Below are positions 8,146 to 16,757 of a stretch of DNA of 64,000 nt, piece by piece. The translations under genes and the position numbers were made by a program. How positions within the stretch are numbered: position 1 is the stretch's first letter; the number at the start of each line of letters is the position of its first letter. Origin of the DNA: Acidimicrobiales bacterium. Lineage in GTDB: Bacteria > Actinomycetota > Acidimicrobiia > Acidimicrobiales > Palsa-688. Below the pieces are notes generated by a model that worked only from the letters and a program-made list of their open reading frames with translations, did not search any database and was not told where the DNA came from. The DNA lies in assembly GCA_036378675.1 (NCBI GenBank), contig DASUWA010000023.1:62001-126000 (forward strand), given 5' to 3'.

Positions 8146-8199
8146 GGAGCGTTGATCCCTAGTCGATCCATCGGAGCGTTGATCCCTAGTCGATCCATC
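8146..8199 (+). repeat. 27-bp perfect tandem repeat (2 copies)
   Basis: Two adjacent identical 27-bp units (8146-8172 and 8173-8199) centred on GTTGATCCCTAGTCGATCC. They lie in the 378-bp gap 7998-8375, which otherwise holds no supported gene; a shorter repeat of TCGAAGGGA occurs near 8085-8105. Slippage product or paired site. Confidence 0.8.
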
Positions 8200-8375
8200 G
8201 GTCCAGTGCTCCACGCTGCGAATCCGCGACCGACCATAGTGCGAGCGCTGCAGTTGGCGGGAGTCTACCGATACTTCTGCCCTGCAGCTGGTAGCACCGG
8301 AGACGAAGCGGCCTAGTCTGGGTTGGGATGAAGCATCGCTCCAAGGTGTCGACACTGCCGGTCGTGCCGGGGGCC

Positions 8376-8812
8376 CTAGGCGAGGCCGATTTGTTTCAGG
8401 AACGTCGCACTGTCGTAGAAGAGGTACTCCTCGATTATCTTGCCCTGTCGCCAGCGCGCAGTGGTCGAGAAGAAAACATCGAATGGCTTGCCGGTGGGCT
8501 GGACGACACTGCCATCTGGAAGTTCGAGAGCTCCGCTAAACGTTCCGGTGAACCGCGTGACAAAGCCGGTGCAATCGTCCTCGCCAAAGAGGAGATCGTA
8601 CGGATATGCGTCACTTTGTTGTTGGGGAACGCCCGACAGAACCTTTCCGATTCTGCTCGGTGGTCCGGCCCTCCGAGGGTTGGCGTGGATTGCCTGTCGG
8701 GCCAGTAGACCACTACGTGGTCGGGGTCGTGATAGGCGTCGAAGGTGTCCCAGTCTCGAGCGTTTCAGGCCTCGTCGAGGGCGTACATCCGCTCGATGTT
8801 GGTTGTAGGGAA
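8376..8812 (-). pseudogene. SnoaL-like / NTF2-fold protein, decayed
   Basis: Read on the minus strand, one frame gives NIERMYALDEA, then TGA (8767-8765), then NARDWDTFDAYHDPDHVVVYWP...FCRAFPNNKVTH. The rest continues in a second frame as PYDLLFGEDDCTGFVTRFTGTF...FSTTARWRQGKIIEEYLFYDSATFLKQIGLA. Together these make one NTF2-fold 'ester cyclase' protein. The stop replaces the Trp of the family motif AWNARDWD (TGG to TGA), and a frameshift lies near 8603-8607. No good start codon remains at the 5' end. Two independent lesions make this a pseudogene rather than a recoding event. Confidence 0.75.
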
Positions 8813-9154
8813 AAGCCGTCACGGACTGCCCACGCCCGGCAGGGCCACGTCGGTCATCGTCTTCATTTCGTCGGTCGTGGGCACTTGGAACATCCCTTCC
8901 TTCGCTGCTGGTTACCGGCCGCAACGGTACGGTTCCCGCCCTCTTCCAAACATCAGTCGATTGACTACCAGGACAAGCACAGCATGGTGAACTCGGCCGG
9001 CTAGCCGAGTGGGAAATTCCAGTCACATAACTGACCCCTTTCGCGATTCTCCGTCGTAGGATGGGGTAGCGCGAACCAGTCAGTCATAGACCATTCGTCG
9101 ATACGCGCGGTTTCGGTTGACCTGACATCGTTGACTCCTACTAAGAGGGCCTTT
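8813..9154. other. Intergenic stretch, only a doubtful peptide ORF
   Basis: About 340 bp between the pseudogene and the flavoprotein gene. On the minus strand 8893-8819 encodes a possible 24-residue peptide (MFQVPTTDEMKTMTDVALPG...) after AAGGAAGGG, but there is no other support. Nothing else recognisable was seen. Confidence 0.4.
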
Positions 9155-9874
9155 ATGTCATCTACTGCCCGGGACATAGGGCAATGGGAAATGGCCACGG
9201 TCTTGAGCACTGATCCCGAAGCGTCGCGAGCGAAGGTGCTCCGACTTCGGCTGCCGGAGCCGTCGAACCATCTCGCCGGTCAACACTACGTTGTTCGTCT
9301 GACCGCCCCCGACGGGTATACAGCGACACGCTCTTTTCCGGTGGTATCGCCACCGGATCGGTCTACTGATATTGAGATCGCCGTCGAACGGATTGCCGCG
9401 AATGAAGTATCGATGTTCCTCAACAAGGACGTGCAGGCGGGGGACCAGCTCGAGGTGCGGGGTCCGATTGGCGGGTGGTTTGTGTGGCCTGGAGACACTC
9501 CAGCGCTGCTCCTGAGCGGAGGGCGGTCCGCTCTTTTCCCCATGATCGCGATGCTCAGGCTTGCACGGCGAACCGGAGCTTCCGACCTCATCCGTCTCGT
9601 CGTGTGCGTAGGGAGTCCAGAAGGGCTCTACTTCTCGGGTGAACTGCCGGGCCCTGAAACGTCGATCGTCTACACGAATCGCGCTCCAGACACAGCGGGT
9701 CGACCGCCGGGTCGTCTAAAGAAACACGACGTACCGATCATGCCGACGGGTGCGCTCGCGTTCATCTGCGGCTCGTCGTCATTCACTGATCGAGCAACCG
9801 AGCTTGTTACGCGGACCGGCATCCCGGTTGGGCAGATAAGGACGGACCGGTTCTCTTCGTCAGGCAGTCACTAG
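9155..9874 (+). CDS. FNR-like flavoprotein, divergent copy A
   Basis: The 239-residue protein is clearly paralogous to the FNR-family reductase at 16758-17483. Shared blocks include LPEPSNHLAGQHYVVRLTAPDGYTATRS, QLEVRGPIGGWFVWPGDTPALL, MLRLARRTGASDLIRL and a terminal CGSSSF. The two cofactor motifs are changed, however. The FAD-binding RxYS is RSFP (RSYS in copy B) and the nucleotide motif GGGSGVVP is SGGRSALFP. The chain is full length with no stop. I infer weakened or lost FAD/NAD binding, or a new non-catalytic role. The start is ATG 9155; the frame is open from 9131. It is followed 69 bp later by a STAS gene. Confidence 0.75.
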   Translation: MSSTARDIGQWEMATVLSTDPEASRAKVLRLRLPEPSNHLAGQHYVVRLTAPDGYTATRSFPVVSPPDRSTDIEIAVERIAANEVSMFLNKDVQAGDQLEVRGPIGGWFVWPGDTPALLLSGGRSALFPMIAMLRLARRTGASDLIRLVVCVGSPEGLYFSGELPGPETSIVYTNRAPDTAGRPPGRLKKHDVPIMPTGALAFICGSSSFTDRATELVTRTGIPVGQIRTDRFSSSGSH

Positions 9875-9943
9875 CCACAGCAGCAGACCAGGCGCCCAGA
9901 ACGGATTGTCGGCGAGCGTGATGATCGAGAGCGGAGCGCTGTT

Positions 9944-10291
9944 TTGCTGAGGGTGCAGCAGGAAGCATCATCGAATGGCATAGCCGTGGTATCTGTCGCT
10001 GGAACGCTGGACGCCTCCACTGTGGGCTCGTTCCGTCAGGCCGTCGCAGAGACGATCTCGTCCGAGGATTTGGTCATTGACCTGTCGAGACTCGTCTTCA
10101 TTGATTCGTCAGGACTCGGCGCGTTGGTGGGCGTTATCCGACGAGTCCGAGAGTCGGGTGGTCAAGCTGCCGTCGCGTGCAGTTCACCCGTAGTAACTCG
10201 CGTGCTTTGCAGTGCTGGCCTGGACAGGATCGTCACCGTAAGCGAGTCCCTCGACGAGGCAACTGCCGCTCTCGCGAGCGCCGGAGGTTAG
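9944..10291 (+). CDS. STAS-domain anti-sigma factor antagonist-like protein
   Basis: The 115-residue single STAS domain starts with VVSVAGTLDASTVGSFRQAV, then has LVIDLSRLVFIDSSGLGALVGVIRRV. The Ser of IDSSGLG is the position phosphorylated by anti-sigma kinases in the SpoIIAA/RsbV family and is kept here. Expected role: partner switching with an RsbW-type kinase to free a sigma factor. No kinase or sigma gene is present in the window. The start is TTG 9944 or GTG 9953. Its 3' end overlaps the convergent LAL regulator gene by 4 bp. A second STAS gene is at 18589. Confidence 0.85.
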   Translation: MLRVQQEASSNGIAVVSVAGTLDASTVGSFRQAVAETISSEDLVIDLSRLVFIDSSGLGALVGVIRRVRESGGQAAVACSSPVVTRVLCSAGLDRIVTVSESLDEATAALASAGG

Positions 10292-13020
10292 TGCAGGACC
10301 CGGTGAAGCTGACCCCGGGAGGTGATGTCTAGTTTGGCGAATACCTTGCTGAGGTGATACTGGACAGTGCGTGCGCTTATGAACAGCCGAGCGCCTATCT
10401 CCGGGTTGGACAGGCCCTCACCTGCCATCCGGGCGACCTGCGCTTCCTGAGGCGTGAGCACGGTCGTTGAGCCAACGTCGCGCTTGCGGGCGGTTTCACC
10501 GGTAGCGAGCAGCTCACGTCTTGCCCTTTCAGCGAAGGCCTCCATGCCTATCTCCACAAGCATGTCGTGCGCGACTCGAAGCTCCGACCGGGCGTCGGTC
10601 CGTCGCCGCTGTCTGCGCAACCACTCGCCATATACGAGATGAGCACGGGCGAGCTCTGTTCGGAGGGGGGTTCGCCCGAGGCGCTCGATGGACTCGAGAT
10701 ATAGACGCTCGGCCTCATTTCCGTCGATCAACAGCGCGTGCGCACGGGCGTGAACTCCGGCTGCCCAGTCGGATCGTTGATCGGTGACTTCCGTGAGCCT
10801 CTCATAAGTCTCGGCGGCGGTGTCACGGTTTCCGGTCCGCGCCGCCGCTTCGATCAGCTCGACCAGGGCCCAATTCGCGAAGCCCACACCCCATCGATCC
10901 TCGGTCGCCCGCAAGGCTGCGCGCAGCGCGTCTTCGTATCGGCTGAAGCCGTTGTTCAGAACCGCCCTCGCCCACTCAGCTGCGGATATGGCAAGTCCCT
11001 GACCTCGCAGCGAGGCATGGTTGAGCGTGGCTTCGATCAGCCGCGATGCCTCTGCTTCGTGGCCACTAAACGATGCGACGCACAACGCTCCGTACGGCGG
11101 GAACTGGATTTCCGTGGCTTCCACGGCCACTTGAATCTCGTCGACCAGTGCTGTCGCGGCTGCCAAGTCACCGGCCATCACGAGCACCTGTGCTCGCGCG
11201 CTGAGCGCGAGCGGCAGCTCGCTGAGCGCCCCAAGCTCACGCGAAAGCCGAGCCCAGCGCTCGGAGAGTGCCAACCAACGCTCCTCGCTACGGATGTGCA
11301 TCGTTGCGACGTAAGCCAGCGGGAGCCACCGGAGTTCCTCATCTGGCGACATGCCATCCCCGAACGAAACTACGGCGCGCCGCAGGATCTCCAAGCCCGA
11401 GATATATCCGTGGTTGAAGCTCGCGGCGAGCCCGGCTATTAGCAGATCGGCTTCATTCCCCAGATCGGTTCCTCCGCCTGCCTGACCTGCAGCTTCGGCT
11501 ACTGCCGGCACGTCGGCGCCAGGACTGGCCAATCGGCCGGCAAAGAGGGCGGCGATCATGGCGTCCCGGTAGGTAGCCCGGGCAAGATTGGGATCGGTTG
11601 TCTCGAGCCGCTTTGCGGCCTTGACCAGCAGCAACGGAGCGTCATTTCCGCGACTCATCACGAAGGCGAGCCGTGCCTGCATCAGGTCCACCCGCGCGCG
11701 TTGGAGTTCGTTGAGTGGTCCAGCTAAAGCGATCGCGAGGAGGTCCATCGCGTCGCGCAGGGCACCCGCACCGACTTTGGCCTCGGCAGCAGTGATCGCC
11801 CGGATCGCTCGCTGAGTTGGATCCGGTGTCAGCCTGGTGGCTCGCTCCAAGAAGGCCGCCGCCGCCGCCATGCCTCCGCGAGCCCTTGCCCTGCCTGCAG
11901 AGCTCTCGAGCTCGGCGGCTACGTTCTCGTCAGGAACTGCCGACGACTGGGCCCGATGCCAGGCTCGGCGATCAGGGTCGAGCGCCTCGTCAGTAGCGTC
12001 AGCCAGCGCCCGATGGACGTTTTGCCGCTCCTCGGCGGACGCCGAGCGGTACACGGCCGAACGGACGAGCGGATGGTGGAATCGAACCCCATTGGAGAAC
12101 TCCACAAGGTCCGCCTGGTGTGTTGGCTTCGCTGCGGCGGCATCGATCCCGAGCCGCTCGGCGGCTCGCCACAGCAGCCCGAGGTCACCGACCGGCTCGG
12201 CGGCGGCAACTAGGAGCAGGCGTTGGGTATCGAGCGGAAGAGCCTCGACTCGCCGGCGAAAGCTCTCCTCTATGCTTTGCGAGAGCGCGACTGCGCCCGG
12301 TAGCCCGAACCCCCCGGCTAGTTCGCCGGCGGTCAAACCCCTCGGGAGCTCCAACAGCGCCAGCGGATTGCCACCGGTCTCGATGATGATGCGGTCCCGC
12401 ACCTGGGCGTCCAACGGCGCGCTTAAAACCGAATCGAGCAGTTTTCGGGCCGCGTCCTCCGCCAGACCTTGGACCAAAAGCCCGGGCAAACCCGCCAGCT
12501 CCTGATTGGGAATGCGAGCCGCGAAGACCAACCCCAGCGACTCGGCACCCAGGCGGCGGGCCACGAATCCCAGTACCTGAGACGAGGCACCATCAAGCCA
12601 TTGGGCATCGTCGATCAGGCAAACGAGCGGCCTCTTGTCTGCTGCCTCGGACAGCAGACTCAACACCGCTAACCCCAGCAAGAACCGATCGGGCACAGCG
12701 CCTTGAGTGATCCCAAACGTCGTTTTCAGGGCGTCACGCTGCGGTTCCGGAACTAGCTCCAGGTGGTCGAGAACGGGCGCGCACAGCTGGTGCAACCCCG
12801 CAAAGGCCAACTCCATCTCGGACTGGACGCCCGCCGAGCGGACCACCTGGCAGTCCCGCGCCTCGCCGACCAGGTATTCCAATAAGGCCGTCTTGCCGAC
12901 ACCCGAATCGCCATGAACGACCAGCGACCGACTCTCTCCTCCCCGAACAGCCTCGAGAAGATCCACGAGAACCCTACGTTCCGCGTCGCGGTTCGCGAGT
13001 TGTCCGGGTCGCACCCCCAT
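10288..13020 (-). CDS. LAL-type LuxR-family transcriptional regulator with AAA ATPase (copy A)
   Basis: The 910-residue protein has an N-terminal STAND/AAA module with Walker A GDSGVGKT (37-44) and Walker B LVCLIDDAQWLD (about 133-143). A long TPR-like helical middle region follows (about 400-830). The C-terminal LuxR helix-turn-helix reads LTPQEAQVARMAGEGLSNPEIGARLFISARTVQYHLSKVFAKL. The family binds an effector in the middle region, uses ATP to oligomerise, and activates nearby operons. It is closely similar to copy B (13716-16469), both in the ATPase (FAGLHQLC, ALRTTFG) and in the HTH. The targets may be the FNR/STAS genes around it; this is inferred from position. Confidence 0.9.
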   Translation of the reverse strand: MGVRPGQLANRDAERRVLVDLLEAVRGGESRSLVVHGDSGVGKTALLEYLVGEARDCQVVRSAGVQSEMELAFAGLHQLCAPVLDHLELVPEPQRDALKTTFGITQGAVPDRFLLGLAVLSLLSEAADKRPLVCLIDDAQWLDGASSQVLGFVARRLGAESLGLVFAARIPNQELAGLPGLLVQGLAEDAARKLLDSVLSAPLDAQVRDRIIIETGGNPLALLELPRGLTAGELAGGFGLPGAVALSQSIEESFRRRVEALPLDTQRLLLVAAAEPVGDLGLLWRAAERLGIDAAAAKPTHQADLVEFSNGVRFHHPLVRSAVYRSASAEERQNVHRALADATDEALDPDRRAWHRAQSSAVPDENVAAELESSAGRARARGGMAAAAAFLERATRLTPDPTQRAIRAITAAEAKVGAGALRDAMDLLAIALAGPLNELQRARVDLMQARLAFVMSRGNDAPLLLVKAAKRLETTDPNLARATYRDAMIAALFAGRLASPGADVPAVAEAAGQAGGGTDLGNEADLLIAGLAASFNHGYISGLEILRRAVVSFGDGMSPDEELRWLPLAYVATMHIRSEERWLALSERWARLSRELGALSELPLALSARAQVLVMAGDLAAATALVDEIQVAVEATEIQFPPYGALCVASFSGHEAEASRLIEATLNHASLRGQGLAISAAEWARAVLNNGFSRYEDALRAALRATEDRWGVGFANWALVELIEAAARTGNRDTAAETYERLTEVTDQRSDWAAGVHARAHALLIDGNEAERLYLESIERLGRTPLRTELARAHLVYGEWLRRQRRRTDARSELRVAHDMLVEIGMEAFAERARRELLATGETARKRDVGSTTVLTPQEAQVARMAGEGLSNPEIGARLFISARTVQYHLSKVFAKLDITSRGQLHRVLH

Positions 13021-13071
13021 CGGAAGCCCTAATCCGGACGATCGGTTAGGTGCTTCTACCCAGGTTGACTG

Positions 13072-13194
13072 TCACCCCTGGCGGGTCTTCCACCGGGGGG
13101 TCTTCTTGTTTGAAACGAACGTTCGACCTTTCCGCCGCACGACCACCGAGCCGGCCTTTTGCTTGAGGGACTTCAGCGAACTTCTGACCTTCAT
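13072..13194 (-). CDS. rpmJ: Ribosomal protein bL36, zinc-free (C-minus) type
   Basis: A 40-residue protein that reads [40 protein letters not shown]. This is bL36 of the large ribosomal subunit in the form without the zinc-binding CxxC...CxxxH (the YkgO-like paralogue): there is no Cys or His at all. ATG 13194 is preceded by GGAAGGG. Zinc-free paralogues are usually made under zinc limitation through Zur, but I see no convincing Zur box in the 105 bp upstream, and no other C-minus ribosomal gene is in the window. It is isolated from ribosomal operons, between the two LAL genes. Confidence 0.88.
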   Translation of the reverse strand: MKVRSSLKSLKQKAGSVVVRRKGRTFVSNKKTPRWKTRQG

Positions 13195-13299
13195 GACGGC
13201 AACCCTTCCTGGAGTGGTTACACCTCACCCGTGTGGGATCGTATCTCCGGGACGGCGCTACTTCTCAGTCCAGGATGTCTTTCAGCCTTGGTCAGCAGA

Positions 13300-13593
13300 T
13301 CAAAGGGTGGGGTTGGCCATTACGAGGTTGCCGATCTCGGCGATGCGCTGCTCCGGCTCACCTCTCAGACCGCCGTCGATCGAGGTGTGTAGCGACAACT
13401 TCTCGGTAAGAAAGCTTTCGAGCTGGTCGCTTGATTCCCACACCCCGGCAATCAGCACGCCCCCGTCAGTGGGTCCCGCCGCGTGATACGCCTCACCCTC
13501 GGGAAGGCCATTCGGGCGCCAAAGGATGGAGGCGGTTGTGTAGTACTCGTCCATCGAGGCACCGGGCCAGAACTGCGTGACAAGGTAAGCCAT
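13300..13593 (-). CDS. Small hypothetical protein, possible dimeric alpha/beta-barrel fold
   Basis: A 97-residue protein from ATG 13593 (MAYLVTQFWPGASMDEYYTTASILW...). The pattern of an N-terminal strand, the 'WxGASMDEYY' helix, GGVLIAGVWES and the ESFLTEKL helix resembles small ABM/ferredoxin-like dimeric barrel proteins. No family can be named securely. The frame is open from 13632 but the ATG at 13593 gives the natural start. It lies between rpmJ and LAL copy B on the same strand. Confidence 0.65.
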   Translation of the reverse strand: MAYLVTQFWPGASMDEYYTTASILWRPNGLPEGEAYHAAGPTDGGVLIAGVWESSDQLESFLTEKLSLHTSIDGGLRGEPEQRIAEIGNLVMANPTL

Positions 13594-13715
13594 ATCGCCC
13601 CAATCCTGGGTCGCGTCTTTGGCAAGCAACATCAGTCGAACGACTTTTACTCATGCCGATGCCTGTCCTTGTCGCAGCCACCATCTCAGCGGAAGCAACC
13701 TAGCGAGATCACGTC

Positions 13716-16469
13716 TCAGGTGAGGACCCGTCCGAGTTGGTTCCGTGAGTTGACCCCGAGCTTGGCGAACACCTTGCTCAGGTGGTACTGCACGGTGGGT
13801 GGACTTATGAACAGACGCGCGCCAATCTCCGGGTTAGACAGACCTTCGCTCGCCAGCTGCGCCACCTGCGCTTCCTGTGCCGTCAGCTGGCTCCGGGTAT
13901 CAGCAGCACGCTTGCGGACGGACGCGCCGGTTGCTTGCAATTCACGCCGCGCCCGCTCCGCGAAAGCTTCCATGCCCATCGAGGTGAAAAGCTCGAAGGC
14001 GGAGCGCAGGGTCTTGCGACAATCGGCGATCCTTCCGCTGCCGCGCAACCACTCGCCGTACAGCAGCTGGGCACGGGCGAACTCGCCACGCACTCGGGTC
14101 CGACCGAGCCGGTCTATCGCGTCTCTGTAGGCCTCCTCGGCGTGATCGTCCGTGCTGAGCAAGGCGCGGCAGCGTGACTCTATGCCGAGAGCCCAGTCTG
14201 AACCGGCGGCCTCGGTAGTCTCGCTTAGACGACGAAATGCCTGGGACGCAGGCTCGATCTGACCGATGCGTGAGCCCGCTTCGACCAACTCGACGAGGAC
14301 ACTCCAGGGTTCTACACCCATGACCGGTGGATACTGGCTCGCTTCGCGAGCCGCTTCCATAGCTTCCGCGTGCCGTCCCAGGCTGTTGCAGAGAAGCGCT
14401 TTCGCGAACCCGGTGACGATCAGCCCAAATCCCTCGCCCCTAAGCACGAGGTCAGCAACCGTCCGATCGATTAACCCGTCGAGTTCATCAGCGCCGCCGC
14501 GCCAGGCCGCGAGCAGCACCGCCCCGTACGAAGCCACGGGAATACCTGTGGCTTCGCTTGCAGCCTCGAGCTCGCCTAGCAATAGGTTCGCTCTGTCCAA
14601 CTCGCCCATGATCACATGAGCGCCCATGCGCGATGTGAGCGCGATGGGCAGCGTGGCGAGGGCCCCAGCTTCTCGAGCGATTCGAACGTGACGAGCCGTC
14701 TCCAGAGTTGCTTCGTCCCAGAAATTGCCTGCCAGAATGTGGGCGAGCCATAGCCAGCGCATCTCGTCGGCGGAGAGAGTCGACGAAGCAAAGGCTTCAA
14801 GCGCTTCCTTCAGGAACGGAATTGCGGCTGCGTACCCGTCCGTGAACCTGACCGCCAAGACATCCAGGAGGAGGTCCGCAGGGCTCGGATGGTCGGGGGC
14901 TGCAGGCCCAAAGCGCACCGCCTCCGCGACTTCCCGAACGCTGGTTCCAGTGCTCAGATGGGCCCCGAACAGCGCCGCTAGAAACGCATCGAGAAACGTC
15001 TCTCGGGTCAATCTGCGGTCGAACTGCTGCATCTGTCCGGCGGCTTTGAGCAGCAAGGAGACTACGTCCCCGCCCCGGTTCAGAGTCAGCGCAATCTGGG
15101 CGCGAAACAGGTCGAGTTTGGCGCGTTCGAAATCGCTGGTAGGACCTGCCGCTGCCACCTCTAGAAAGACGAGGGCTTTCTCTGGTGCGCCGGCCTGGTG
15201 TGCCGCGTCAGCTGCAGCCAGCGCGCGCTGGGAGCGCCGCGAGGCGTCTGGCGTCAGGTCCATGGCCTTCGCGAGGAACGCGGCTGCTGCGGCTAGTCCG
15301 CCGCGTCCCTGCGCCCGCTCGGCCGACGATTCCAAATCGCGAGCTACTTCCTCGTCGGGACCGTCGGCTGCCTGCGCCCGGTGCCATGCTCGGCGGTCGG
15401 GATCCATTCTCGGGTCCGTAGCCTCGGCCAAGACCCGGTGCGCTTCCTGACGCCCTTGATCCGAAGCGGACCAATAGATAGCCGAGCGAACGAGTGGATG
15501 CCGAAACCGGACGCGCACCCCGAACTCGACGAGGTCGGCGTCGATCGCCGGCCTCGCCGCCGTAGCCGCGATGCCCACGAGCCCTGCGGCTCGCCACACC
15601 AGCACCGGATCACCAACCGGGTCTGCCGAAGCCAGGAGAAGGAGGAGACGACTATCGGGCGGGAGAGCTTCGGCTCGCTGTCGGAAGCTCTGTTCGATTG
15701 TTTCGGAAACATCCACCGCGCGGGGAAGCGTGAATCCCCCCGCCAGCTCCGTCGCCGTCAGACTCCGTGGCAGCTCCAACAGGGCCAACGGGTTGCCGCG
15801 TGTCTCGGCGACTATCTGGTCTCGGACTCGCGGTTCGAGCGGGCCGGTGAGTACCGAATCCAGCAGGGCGCGGGCATCTTCTTGCTTCAGGCCCCCAATC
15901 TCCAGGCTCGGCAGACCCGCGAGCTCACTGCCAAGCGTACGAGTCCCGAAGACCATACCGACGGACTCGGCTCCCAGGCGCCGGGCCACGAAGGCGAGAA
16001 TCTGCGCCGAGGGCCCGTCGAGCCACTGTTCGTCGTCGATCAGGCAGAGCAGCGGCTGTCGAGAGGCCACGTCCGATAGCAAGCTCAACGTCGCGAGACC
16101 GACCAAAAATCGGTCTGCCACGGGCAGAGGACTCATGCCGAACGTCGTGCGCAAGGCGTCCCGTTGCGGACCGGGGAGACTGGCCAGGTGCTCGAGCATC
16201 GTGACGCACAGCTGGTGCAACCCAGCGAACGGGATCTCCATCTCCGACTGGACCCCGCTGCAGCGCCCGATACGGCACTCTGAAGCTCGACCCCCCAGGT
16301 ACTCCATCATGGCTGTCTTGCCCACTCCGGGCTCGCCGTGCACCACGATTGCTCGGCTCTGTCCCTCGCGGACCGCCTCTAACAGACCGTCGAGAAGGGC
16401 ACACTCATCTACGCGGTCTGTCAGGTTGAGTGGGCGTCTCCGACTTAGGGATGCCGAGGGCACCGGCAC
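13716..16469 (-). CDS. LAL-type LuxR-family transcriptional regulator with AAA ATPase (copy B)
   Basis: The 917-residue paralogue of the regulator at 10288-13020 has the same order of parts: Walker A GEPGVGKT (45-52), Walker B LLCLIDDEQWLD, a long TPR-like region, and a C-terminal LuxR HTH (LTAQEAQVAQLASEGLSNPEIGARLFISPPTVQYHLSKVFAKLGV). The HTH helices of the two copies are almost the same, with SARTVQYHLSK against SPPTVQYHLSK, so they may recognise the same or overlapping DNA sites. The start is GTG 16469 or GTG 16463. It is the last gene of the strand-minus group that includes the FNR/sulfite-oxidase pair. Confidence 0.9.
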   Translation of the reverse strand: MPVPSASLSRRRPLNLTDRVDECALLDGLLEAVREGQSRAIVVHGEPGVGKTAMMEYLGGRASECRIGRCSGVQSEMEIPFAGLHQLCVTMLEHLASLPGPQRDALRTTFGMSPLPVADRFLVGLATLSLLSDVASRQPLLCLIDDEQWLDGPSAQILAFVARRLGAESVGMVFGTRTLGSELAGLPSLEIGGLKQEDARALLDSVLTGPLEPRVRDQIVAETRGNPLALLELPRSLTATELAGGFTLPRAVDVSETIEQSFRQRAEALPPDSRLLLLLASADPVGDPVLVWRAAGLVGIAATAARPAIDADLVEFGVRVRFRHPLVRSAIYWSASDQGRQEAHRVLAEATDPRMDPDRRAWHRAQAADGPDEEVARDLESSAERAQGRGGLAAAAAFLAKAMDLTPDASRRSQRALAAADAAHQAGAPEKALVFLEVAAAGPTSDFERAKLDLFRAQIALTLNRGGDVVSLLLKAAGQMQQFDRRLTRETFLDAFLAALFGAHLSTGTSVREVAEAVRFGPAAPDHPSPADLLLDVLAVRFTDGYAAAIPFLKEALEAFASSTLSADEMRWLWLAHILAGNFWDEATLETARHVRIAREAGALATLPIALTSRMGAHVIMGELDRANLLLGELEAASEATGIPVASYGAVLLAAWRGGADELDGLIDRTVADLVLRGEGFGLIVTGFAKALLCNSLGRHAEAMEAAREASQYPPVMGVEPWSVLVELVEAGSRIGQIEPASQAFRRLSETTEAAGSDWALGIESRCRALLSTDDHAEEAYRDAIDRLGRTRVRGEFARAQLLYGEWLRGSGRIADCRKTLRSAFELFTSMGMEAFAERARRELQATGASVRKRAADTRSQLTAQEAQVAQLASEGLSNPEIGARLFISPPTVQYHLSKVFAKLGVNSRNQLGRVLT

Positions 16470-16546
16470 GGGACAACCGTAGATCGACAGAGGCTGCTTG
16501 GCGGATTTTGCGTCGAACGACCTAGGTGCGTTGCTGATCAGAGCGC

Positions 16547-16663
16547 CTATTCGGACGTATCTTCTCGCAGCAGAGTCTGGAGATTGGTGTTCTCGCTTGC
16601 TAGCTCTACCTCCGCGTTTTCGACGGCCTCATCAAGCCATTCGAGCAGCGTTTCGATCGACAT
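16547..16663 (-). CDS. Small acidic peptide ORF between the FNR and LAL genes
   Basis: A 38-residue ORF, MSIETLLEWLDEAVENAEVE then LASENTNLQTLLREDTSE. It is acidic and predicted to be one amphipathic helix. ATG 16663 has GAGGTG upstream. It lies in the same direction between the FNR-like gene (ends 16758) and LAL copy B (starts 16469). No family is recognised. The ribosome site and helical periodicity give modest support. Confidence 0.45.
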   Translation of the reverse strand: MSIETLLEWLDEAVENAEVELASENTNLQTLLREDTSE

Positions 16664-16757
16664 TTTTCACCTCGCCCTGAGATGACCGTTTGCGCATACG
16701 GTACGAACATCGATAGCTGTCCGGCGTCGGTCGGTTGACTGCGTTCGTCGCCGGGGC

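Noticed and set aside
8328-8708. Plus-strand ORF of 126 codons
   Set aside because: Antisense of the SnoaL-like pseudogene, where the family text is readable on the minus strand.
8765-8767. TGA in the SnoaL-like gene as another recoded codon
   Set aside because: It replaces Trp, not Cys, and a frameshift follows downstream; TGA is also the normal stop of many genes here, so there is no TGA-to-Trp code.
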